The notes beneath the pieces were generated by a model. It was given only the letters and a program-made list of their open reading frames with translations. It was not told the origin of the DNA and made no database searches. The position numbers and the translations under genes were made by a program. 28,533 bases of DNA from Branchiostoma floridae (lineage: Eukaryota > Chordata > Leptocardii > Amphioxiformes > Branchiostomatidae). The stretch is from assembly GCF_000003815.2 (NCBI RefSeq), contig NC_049987.1, positions 24,319,038-24,347,570 on the forward strand, written 5' to 3'. Positions 9,830-20,200 of the stretch are shown here, piece after piece (within the stretch, counting starts at the first letter, position 1; the number at the start of each line of letters is the position of its first letter).

Positions 9830-10080
9830 ATTGATGTGTTCAAAAATTCGTACTTTCCCAGAACTATCGTAGAGTGGAATTTGTTATCACCAAGAACAGT
9901 AGGGGCATCTTCGTTGGATAGTTTTAAAGAACGCTTGCAGATAGATGTGCAAAAGTTAGGTGTGACGGGTCGTTCAGTGTAATATAACCAGCTGCTGCCG
10001 CGCTGCGTGCCCGCGAAGCTGGTGTGTTACGCCGAAGGTTATGTCGGCTATGTAGGCCAAATAAATTAGATACAGATACA
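9830..10080 (+). pseudogene. LINE reverse-transcriptase C-terminal fragment
   Basis: In frame from about 9841 the plus strand encodes FPRTIVEWNLL, then VGASSLDSFKERL, and a stop. The F-P-R-T-I-x-E-W-N plus S-L-D-S-F-K pattern is typical of the C-terminal end of non-LTR retrotransposon ORF2. Only the last ~45 residues are present. A tail of GATACAGATACAG follows. Confidence 0.65.
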
Positions 10081-10353
10081 GGTCCAAAAGTGATTTATAT
10101 CTTATCGATTGCTTTGATATAAACTCTCTGTGAGTCGATCGTTACACGTTTGTAGTTACAGTTATAGGGATCAACCTGTCAAGTCAGACAGCTTTTGTCA
10201 TTGGTCAACTCTATAATGCATTTTCTGGATAGCAATATCCAAGAAGCGTTTGTACAATGATCATGTTTACGGGTAAAAGATGAACAACCTGACAAAAGTT
10301 TGGTAAAACGGTGGCCTTGTGTTTATGGATGTTAACTCAGAAGCTGGAGGTAC

Positions 10354-10772
10354 TAGGGCTGGGTATCGGTACAGCGTACCGGTACAAAACCGGTTTTTCT
10401 AATTGGACCGGTCCAGAAAAACCGGACCTGAAAAAATTAGGTGGACCGGATGTTGGACCGATCAGAAAATGAACACATTATTTTATCAGGCATTCACACG
10501 TTTTGACGCTTGCAGGTGGAAGAAAATAACAAGAGTGAAGTAGAGTAGAGTTTATAGTAATTTCTACCAAGTTTTACCGTCAATCGTACAGGTGCAGTTA
10601 GCGTTGTAGGATTTTAAAACGTCAGTGTAAGTCTAATACTCCACCAAACAGATTTCTTTGTAGTGAAATGGACCATTGGTATGAGTCATACTGCATCAGG
10701 TCCAGGTTCAGGTCCGGTTATGGACCTGAACCGGACCTGGACCTGAATTTTCTGTACCGGTACCCACCCCTA
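10354..10772. mobile_element. hAT-type MITE with GGTACC-rich ends
   Basis: The 419-bp element has inverted ends TAGGGCTGGGTATCGGTAC and GTACCGGTACCCACCCCTA. A perfect 8-bp target duplication GGAGGTAC lies at 10346-10353 and 10773-10780. Subterminal ACCGGT and GGTCC motifs recur in both orientations. No transposase frame. Confidence 0.85.
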
Positions 10773-10794
10773 GGAGGTACTGAATTTGATACCT

Positions 10795-10890
10795 GACAGG
10801 CCCCGGTGTCTTGGGAAAGGCACTTCACACTAATATCCACACTCGACTCGAGGGAAAATGAGTACCTAGCCTCAGCTTGGGAAGTCTCTT
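10795..10890 (+). mobile_element. SINE tail fragment
   Basis: CTTGGGAAAGGCACTTCACAC and GAAAATGAGTACCTAGCCTC match the body of the SINE at 16625-16860. The tRNA-like head is missing. Confidence 0.55.
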
Positions 10891-10899
10891 GGATTGAAA

Positions 10900-11750
10900 G
10901 TTAGATGGAGGACCCGTGTTTTAGGACAGCCGTACCTCGAGCACGTTAGAGAAACTGTCACACTGTTTAGTGTTTTACACCATGATATGTTTACCAAACA
11001 ATCAAACTACTTTTATGTGATAAAAGACTGTTACAATATATGTGTAAAAAATATCCGTTTCTACTTTTGTTCTACATGTTACCCGTGGGTCTCCTTATAT
11101 TGATCCGTTCAGAGATCATTCCGCTTGGCCTGTCTGTGGCTGACGCCCGTGTTACTTAAGACCCTATGACGATAATTGAGCGCCTGAAAGAACACCGATA
11201 ACAAGATTTATGATGTGCTCATTGATTTGTGTTGGCTGTTATTGTAGCCAGTAACTCTAATGCTCAACAAGAAATACGGTATTGTTATAGTACCGTTAAA
11301 GTGTGTTCTGGTTATGCATTGGTACAATGACAAATAGGGAATGTCGACTAGTATATGCGTCATATCTTTTGTTGTCTTCAGGGGGTGTTAATGTGATCAA
11401 GGTTAGCTAACGCACACGTGTATGTCAATTCGATAACAGCTAGACTGTATCATTGCTTAGACCGTTGCTATTGATTCTCAAATACATCTTAATATGTACA
11501 ACTGGATTGTTCAAAAATGAAGAATTACTTTCGGACGTTTCTAGTGACATCCATCACTCTTCTCTAGCGTCACCATTCTAGTATCGTTTTAGAAACCTGG
11601 TGGATGTCACTAGAGATGTCCATCATTACTTTTCAGTTTTTCCAGTTGTAGAGATTGGACTGTATTTGAGTATTCATTACCTGGATGTCTAACCGTCATA
11701 AACGTACTGCTATATGATTGCTATTCTGTCTATTTGTGTCGTCTTGTCAT
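10900..11750. other. Intergenic stretch up to the gap
   Basis: No coding exon recognised. A short inverted repeat (TCTAGTGACATCCATC near 11540 and GGTGGATGTCACTAGAGA near 11599) lies within it. Confidence 0.4.
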
Positions 11751-11850
11751 NNNNNNNNNNNNNNNNNNNNNNNNNNNNNNNNNNNNNNNNNNNNNNNNNN
11801 NNNNNNNNNNNNNNNNNNNNNNNNNNNNNNNNNNNNNNNNNNNNNNNNNN
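11751..11850. other. Assembly gap (100 N)
   Basis: Exactly 100 N, the usual arbitrary scaffold-gap length. Reading frames drawn through it are meaningless. The A-rich, G-rich sequence on its right edge may be why assembly broke here. Confidence 0.98.
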
Positions 11851-11949
11851 AAAAAGAAAAGGGTGGATTCCAGCGGGGGGGAAGACGGCAGGGCGGAGAG
11901 CAGCTTATTTTTCGCAATCTTGAACTGCCTTTTCGTCTACGTCCCTCTC

Positions 11950-12035
11950 AAATTTCTTTAAAAAACATTTTCGTCAAAATTCTTTGTAAAACATCTTCGC
12001 CAATATACCTTGTAAAATATCTTCGTCAAAGTTGA
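11950..12035 (+). repeat. Degenerate ~30-bp tandem repeat
   Basis: Three loose copies of TTCTTTGTAAAACATCTTCGTC-like sequence. No coding role seen. Confidence 0.5.
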
Positions 12036-12345
12036 CTCTTAGCAGATTATTCCGTCTTTTATTTCCAGGAGGTCTTTCTTCCTTGGTGATGTAAATCAAA
12101 GCTGATTGGTTAATACGGACTAAATGGTTGATGTCACTGCTCCAGCCATTGTCACGTAACGGTGCTTAATCGTGTTACGTAACAAATTGATTTGTCCGAT
12201 GATACGGAGATGCCCTTGCTATTGTGTACGTGAAAGGGGATGGTTGATACTCAATGGTAACCAGACCAGAAGGTCACTTTGAGGTGTGACCCGAAAGCCA
12301 GTCCAGGGTCACGGCTACAAGAATAGGACTGTAACATCATCTTTT

Positions 12346-13210
12346 CTCTCTATATCTTGTCGTGCTGTTGCCAGTACTGCAGTCAGGACCTACCGACTAG
12401 CCTCAATTCATGGTGTAGCCTTAGGAACTACCAAGATTCAGATCTACGTGTAAGGCGAAGACAGAAACACTGAGACCAGCTCAACTGCTCCACTTAGAGT
12501 GAGGACTAACTGGCCCAAAAGAAGATTCAGGGCTTACGAGGGCTGCTCGTGAAATTGACATTCGTCAGAGTCGGCTTCTCAGCACCCTGTACGTGGGCAG
12601 GAGCGTGTTCAGCGCGGAAGGACAGTCTACGGAGGAACTCAGAGGGAACGTCTTCAATGGACGTGTCCATATCTCAATCTCTACCAGCCTAACAACGCTG
12701 CCTATTGGGATAATTTTTGGTCAACAGAGAGTGTCCTCGGCTGGCGCAGTTATCGACTTTCCACAGGTTTACGGAGGAGGAACCATTTTACCCTTCCCGT
12801 AGGCTGACTCTCCTGGCCGATTATTTCCCATTTTTGCCGAATTCTACTATGGGAAGGCTACCCGGATTACGTGGATCGGCAGATTTTCATAGAACGAGTC
12901 AACAACTGTCTTCATCTGCATGAGTAACTAGCAAACGTTTGGCGTCAGGAACTACAATGAGTCAGGACTACGTGTAAGACATCACGACGATTGGGCATAG
13001 CTAGACAAAAAAAAACCTGATCAGTCATTGAACTCAGCTGGAAAGGCGACCATATGTGATATCATCATATCTTGTCGTGATGTTGTACAGGACCTGCCGA
13101 CTAGCCTCAAACAGCACCCGATTGATGATAAGGCCTTAGGAACTGGCAAGAATTACACCTACGTGTGAGACAGCAGGAAGACAGAAGACAAAACTTGACC
13201 AGTCACTCAA
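12346..13210 (+). repeat. Three diverged copies of a leader segment upstream of the sialyltransferase
   Basis: CTTGTCGTG...GACCTRCCGACTAGCCTCAA...CCTTAGGAACT...CTACGTGT occurs at about 12355-12480 and 13070-13200. A partial copy (GTCAGGACTACGTGTAAGAC) lies at about 12945-13050. Each ends in a donor-like site: GTAAGG at 12450, GTAAGA at 12974 and GTGAGA at 13165. They may be duplicated 5' UTR exons or start regions of the gene that follows. No start codon is conserved in them. Confidence 0.6.
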
Positions 13211-13280
13211 CTCATCGCTCTGAACTCCACGACCATACGTGGCATACGACCAGTATACACCCACAGCTTTATACCATACG

Positions 13281-13504
13281 ATGCCTAACCACCGCAAACG
13301 GTCTCTCTCGTTGTCAGGAAACCTCCACTCTCGAAGGACCAGCCGTTTAACCTACGTGTTCTCCACCTGCCTGATCTTCACCGTGTACAACTGGCTGACC
13401 ATGGACGGGACCTACACCATCACCATCCGCCTCAGGCCGCTGATGCCCTGGGCAGCTCACTCCGGCAGGAGGCTGCAGTACCTCATCGCAGATGACGGCA
13501 ATCG
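13281..13504 (+). CDS. Sialyltransferase exon 1: cytoplasmic tail and signal anchor
   Basis: ATG 13281 has A at -3. The open frame extends to 13239 only via a GTG, so 13281 is the likely start. The exon encodes residues 1-74 and two bases of R75, ending at donor CG|GTGAGT. A basic tail (RRTSR) precedes the hydrophobic YVFSTCLIFTVYNWL. The segment TMDGTYTITIRL right after the membrane span is nearly identical in the paralogue at 27019. Confidence 0.88.
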
Positions 13505-16500
13505 GTGAGTGTATTTTGCTGTTACAGTGAGATGTTGATATGATTATCCTCGTATTGAGCTGCCCTTGTACTGAGCTGTCCATGTATTGAGTTGTCCTTG
13601 TACAGAGCTGGTGCTGTATTGGGCCTTTCTTTTATTGGGCTGTTCTTGTATTGAGCTGGCTGTTCTTGTATTGAGTTGGCTGGTCTTGTATTGAGCTGGC
13701 TGGTCTTGTATTGGGCTATTCTTATACTGGGCTGTCCTTGTATTGAGTTACCCTTGTACTGAGAAGTCCATGTATTTATTATAGGTGTCATGTATAGAGC
13801 TGTCCTTGAATTGAACTGGTCTTGTATAGGGCTGGTCTTGTGTTGAGCTTTTCTTCTGATTGTCCTCTTATTGTAATGCATTAGTTTATCGCATTGTTTG
13901 TCTATCTAGATCTCTTTGTTTGCTTGTATGTTTGTTTGTATGTTTGTTTCCTTGGTTAATGTTTGATCTTTTACTTTGTTCCAGGCATCGTCAGTCCAAA
14001 GGCAATGCATTTTGTGGATACTAGCATAATATTCCGATAAACGTGGTGATAGTTGTACGATTAACGAAGGACAAAATGTATATCATATCATCTAATCTGT
14101 CTACACATGTTTTTTATAAGAAGAGAAAATACTATGTAGGGATGAATAGAATATAAGGTAATCTCTCTTCACTTTTACTTTAGCTATCTAGGTCAATAAA
14201 TCTACCCCATGTTGGGTATAAATATGCAAATAATGATAATTGTCATTGCCATTGTCATATAGAACAAATAACACAGCGACGAAGCTACACCAGGAATCAG
14301 CCATGACCACCCCGTTCCCTGACGCGTCCACGGCGGGGTTTCCTGAGGAGATAGACTCTATCCTCATCAACAGCACCAGACAGCTCCAACCCTCACAGGA
14401 GATTCTCTCCCTACTAGACACGATAGACGACAACTGGGCGTTTCGTCCGGAAGCTTCAGAAAGACTAAGGTACATAATGTCCATGTCACTGAACTAATGT
14501 GATAATTCAGTTCAACAGAAATAGTCTTGAATACGTTTTGAATTTTGAAACGAGCTTCTGGAGTCTCTTTTTTTTAATCTATGAGCATGCGGGCTTTAAA
14601 TGTCACAATTCAAAATACGGGCTTCAAAATTCCTGGAACAAACTTTCTCATCTACGAATAAGCTGGGTCACTCACATTGACAAAATCCTTTCCCCCATTC
14701 CAGGTCACAGTTAGAGAAGACAGCTGACACAGTCAACACTTTCGTACTGCACAAGAACTCCACGACAAGTAACGGCACCATAGGCTTCACGTCTGTACCG
14801 GGGCTCTACAGAATAACGCCGTCGGTGTACAACAGGCAGCCAATGGTAAAGATGAAACATCATCTTCTCCTTGATATTTGATCTGTGATGAACAAATAGT
14901 CAATACTAGAACTCGAGTACTAGTAGTCGCTTTTTACCATAATATCTATCACTGTTCATTGTCACACGTATGACTCCTGTGTTACCACCATGTAGTTGCG
15001 AGTAGCCTCCGGGCATGAACTTGCAAGTAAACTTTCGTCATCATGATAAAGCTAAAGCTAGCTTATGTCCTATAGGTTTCTTCAGGTGACAATTTATCAT
15101 TCAATATTACTCTTGAATATGCCGCAACAGTATAGGATTTTTTTACAAAGAAAGACAAAAAATAAACTAGAAACGCAACAGAACTGACAGATTTTGTACG
15201 AACAACGACGACGGGGGTGCTAAGCACTGTCACCAAATGAAAACATACCTTCGGTGGATGTCACATTAAATCAGAAGGAAATTGTCCAGGCTTTGCACGA
15301 TAAACACAATGACTAATAAAGTGGTTGACGTACCGACTATAAAGTACCTAATTCCAGTTCAGAAAAGAGCAAGAAATTGTTATTTCTTCAAGTACCCAGG
15401 TTATCAACCTATAATCATTGTGTTCAAAAATTCGTTTTCCCTAGAACCATCGAAGAGTGGAAGTCGTTGCTACCACTAGGAACATCTTCAATACTAAAAG
15501 ATAGCTCTAAACAGCTAGATGTGGCAGGTCTTTCAGCGAGATATAACCAGCTGCTGCCGCGCCGCGTGCCTGCGAAGCTGGTGGGTCATGCCGAAGTACA
15601 GATATTTTGATACAGATTGTATGTGAAGAGTAACTCTTGCTTAAGTCCCATCCAAAGCCATTAAGGTTCCTGTTTGTGTTCCCGACGGTCTCGCCATTCT
15701 GGCGCTGTCAAAATCCCCCTGGTGGACGTACCGACTACGAAGTACCTAATACCAGCTCGGAAAAGACCAAGACATAGTCATGCCTTCAAGTTGCAGAGTT
15801 ATCAAACTGGGATTGTTATATGTGTTCAAAAATTCCTTAGAACCATCGAATAGTGGAAATCATTGCCACCAAGTGCAGTAGGCGCATCCTCACTTCCGTT
15901 TGTCACGCGGAAGTACAAATATATTGACGTAGATTGTTTATGATGAGTTAATCTTTCTTAAGTCCCATCCAAAACCCATAAGACTCCTGTTTTTGTTACA
16001 GAGTGTCTCGCCATTTTGGCGCTGTTATAATCTCCTTATTTAAGATCAAAACGTCAATTGGACACATGTTGACGTCACAACTATAATTTTATCAAACATT
16101 GCATGATTGATATTGAGTTTTTCTTTCAAAGCGCGCGCCGATCCGGAAGGATTGTGTTGACTCAGATTAAAACAGCTGTGTCTGAATTGATCCCGGGTTT
16201 GATCTATATCTATATTAGGACCAAATGCAGACAAGCACTTATGTCTTTATCGATTATTGTAAAATGTCAAGAACGTCCAAAGTTTTTACCTGATAGTCTA
16301 CCGGATTTTGTCCAGTCACTGAAGCAACAAACTTGAATCAGCTCACAGATGTGCACTACTAGCATATGGCAGAGGCTGGCATTCTCGTATAGGACTGGTT
16401 AGCCATAGCCGAAACTGTAGGACTGATATCAATCAGCTATAGGATATTAACATGGTCAATGCTGACCGAAGGGGGTTGTCTGAAACGTCTGACCATTTCC

Positions 16501-17255
16501 GAATTATATCCAGTTGCTTGAGTAACTGTTACCTTGTGTATCTTATCACCTGGATGTCTAACCACCACACTGTGCAGTCTTACCGGTGGTCATGGCTGAA
16601 CACGATGTTACAAATGTGAGACCGCGTGGCACGGTCGGGAGCGCGTTGGTCTCAGGCCCGAGAGGTCCCGGGTTCAAATCCGCTTGCCGTGTCACCGATC
16701 TTGTGCCCTTGGGAAAGGCACTTTACACGACTTTCCTCACCTAACTCAGGTGGGGATGAGTACATAGCTGCGGCTAGTGGCAGTGACAGGCCTTTGTTGT
16801 GGTGACAGGCCATAGGGGCATGTTCGGGCATGACGCACCCGCCATGACACACGAGTCAGGGGTAGGAGGAACCCCTTACATCCTTGGTCGGAAGTCCTCC
16901 TAGGAGATGGAAACTCCGAACAACAAAGCCAACGGTATGGTGGCTTTGAAAAGGCGTCTTTGACACCTGTTTCGCCATACCCTCCATATGTATATGGATA
17001 ATCTCAATAAAAAAAAAAGTTCTATTTAATCTTGAAACTGAATCTTGAAAGTTCATCCGTGTTGGTAAATAACATTATGAGAAAACGACACTTAAAATAA
17101 CCAACACGTTTTATGTTTCTTTTCCTTAGGACACGCCGTTCCAGTACAAGCAGTACAAATCCTGTAGTATCGTTGGAAGTAGCGGCATTCTTGGGGGTAG
17201 TAACTGTGGAGACAATATCAACAGTGCAGATTTTGTTATAAGGTAAGATTGTGCA

Positions 17256-17290
<35 letters not shown>

Positions 17291-20200
17291 GTGTATGTGT
17301 GTGTGTGTATGTGCGTCAGGACGTATCATGGCCATTGTCCATCATTTTCCCTCAGCAAACCTGTTCTACCTCAGAACTGCGTATGTCCTTCTGAATGTCG
17401 ACAAATATTGATCCTACAAAAATTTATGTTACATTCGTCCTCGCTCCAACAATGATACAAATATCTAAGCATTGTATCATCGTAGTGTTCAATAAGTATG
17501 CCTCGTAAGTTCCAAAGCAAGAAAGGATATTTTGACGCATGGTTTATGATAAATGACATGAAAGCGTGGTCAAATTAGGTCAGTTTTTGCAAATCATTAA
17601 CCACAATTTACGGTCTCTGATGCCTTTACAATTTGAAGCCCGTAAAATGTTGGGAGGTATTCATGATTTTGATTGTTACAGACAGTGGCACTGCGGTTAT
17701 ATTTTGCAGGCATTAGATAAAGTTGTTGTCCACTGCAGTAGACATACGTTTATGTGATGTGGCGTCCAATGGCCGAGTGGTCAGGCTATCGGACACGAGA
17801 TGGGATGTCAGGGTTCTATTTCTGCTGACATTCCTGGCTAGACCTTGGGTTCTTCGGAGCGGCACTTTCCTCAATCAATACAATTTCCTCAGGTGTAAAA
17901 ATGGGTACCTGACTTCGGTTGGCGAGGTAAAAGGCGTGGCAGAAGAGAAGTGGGTTTCTCCTCCCAATACCCAAGCTTAAGACACGGTAGATAAGAACCC
18001 ACTGCCCTAAGACCTCTAATAACGTCGTTTTGTAATATTAGTTCATATATATAGCACGATGTTTAAAGCATTGCTTTGTCCTTTCTCACGGTTCAATGTC
18101 TTATTACGCTGTTTTGTAATATTACTTCACGGCACATCATTGTATTGTCCTATCTCTGGTTGAAGGGGAATGATGGTATGGTATACTCCTTCATGTCCAA
18201 AGTCCACTGCTCTTATAACCTGGAATCCAGTCTACCTATTTTGCCATCCACGGCTATTCCCCAGTCTAACTGCTGGCCGGCAATTAACTCCCACTGGGCA
18301 AAGTCTAACCGCGTGAAAATTCTACCGGGTGTGAATGATTACCCCGGCGGCTGAGAGCTACACTGGCCCCGTAGAGAACCTACACTAACTACGGTAGGCC
18401 GAGCCAGTAGTAGACTGGATTCCAGGTTACTGCCCTTACAGCCTGAAGAGGCTGTGAGACTATCTTTACCGTTCATATTGTCCGCACTATCTGCATCGAT
18501 GCCAACGAACAAATAAGTAGAGCAAGTAACATTAGCACCCACATACTACAGGGGTCCATCAACGGTAGAAGAGGCCGCCGGAGACCACGAAGGAGGTGGG
18601 GCGATGACATCCGAGAGTGGATGGGAAAGCCACTGGCTGAGTGCGCCCACAGTCACAGAGCCAGAGACAGAAGGGAGTGGAGGACGCTGATACTGGATGT
18701 TACCATAGTCCCCGACCCTCAGACATGAGGATGGGACTAGATGCCAGATGATGTGTAATATATAAAGCATTGCTTTTTCCTTTTTTTTCTCCAGGTTTAA
18801 CATGCCGGCTGTCACGGACGAGTTCAAAGACGACGTGGGGACACGAACACATCTGGTCACGTGCAATGGAGACACGCTGCATTACAAGTGAGCTTCTCTC
18901 TCTGTTGAAATAAAACTGGGTTTTTTTTCTCCGGACATCATAATCGACCCTTTAGACGACTTTCTTCAATATAAGATACATTCGATCACTTTCATCCCCT
19001 TTCTAATTGAGACAATACGAAACACATTGGTCGACGAAAATAAAATGTTACGCCATTGATATTCGGATGGTCTTACAATATGCATACACCTTTGCTGTTT
19101 CCAGATTTAAAGACATTTCGCGTACACAAGTACACATTGGCTCACATTCTTCTGTAACTACAAAATAGGTGGTAGATAACAAATACGGAGTACAATATAG
19201 CTGATAAATATCAATTGTTACGTCCAAGACATCAGAGATACTTTACAACATGCTTACGTTTTTCCTGTTTTTGTTTCCAGATTTAAGGATATCCGCAGTA
19301 CGAACTGGCTCCGGTTGTTCCGTAACTACGTGCAAGATAACAGATACGGAATACGCTGATGAAAATTAAATGTTATATCCTATACCTCATAACATACTAG
19401 TACTTATATTTTTCCTGTTTCTGTTTCCAGATTTAAAGACATCCGCAGCACGCACTGGCTGCGGTTGTTCCGTAACTACGTGCTAGACAACAGGTACGGG
19501 AGGAGTCTGATCTTCACCGCGCCCTTCAACACCAGGTTCCATCTCCAGAGGCTTCTCTGGTTCCAGTCTGTCGTGCCAAAGTCAAGGTTAATCATCTTTT
19601 TTTTTCATTTGCTTAACTGTTTTAGAGTATCAAAATTCTACTAAAGCCACAGCAAGAAAATTTTTTGGATGACATCTTCTGTAGACTCACAAGTACTTGT
19701 TCTAAGCAACGTAACGTAACTTACGTAAATAAAGTGGTAGTTAGCTAGATTCCGCCAGGAAACCGAAGACAACAGCAATACTCCTCATAACAGTATATAG
19801 GACGATTTGCGATAGGACTGATAAGAAGTTTTCGACATAAGTTTCATGTATTGACCATCGCTGAAAAGTAACAAATCTTTTTCTCTCCTTTTGTTCCGAA
19901 ATAAGGCAAATGTTAACGCGCGTACTCATGACAGCCATAAAATTTACTTCCTTCGGTCTAATGATAATTTGTGGAAGTAGTAACGTTAACCAGTTTAAGT
20001 TTTATTTGTGAACAATCTGTCCTCAGGCTGTAATGTACCGGTTTTTGTGGATGACCATCATCATCACAATAAACCTTTCATTTATTCCAGGTTGCCAAAC
20101 AGGGTAGTTTTTAACGACTCCCAGCACAAGGTGAAGACCTTCAAGTTCTGGAGGGAAAGGGGTCTGACAGAGAAAAGTTTTTCTTCAGGTAGGTACAACT

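Noticed and set aside
11714-12035. Reading frames crossing the N run
   Set aside because: They exist only because N does not encode stops.
12593-12923. Overlapping plus-strand frames upstream of exon 1
   Set aside because: Neither resembles a GT29 stem nor has compatible splice sites; more likely 5' flanking or leader sequence.
13522-13881. 119-codon minus-strand frame rich in QYK and NTRP
   Set aside because: Translation of the intron 1 minisatellite, antisense to the gene.
16625-16700. Possible tRNA gene
   Set aside because: Good box B, but the head is imperfect and continues into a SINE body found elsewhere in the window.
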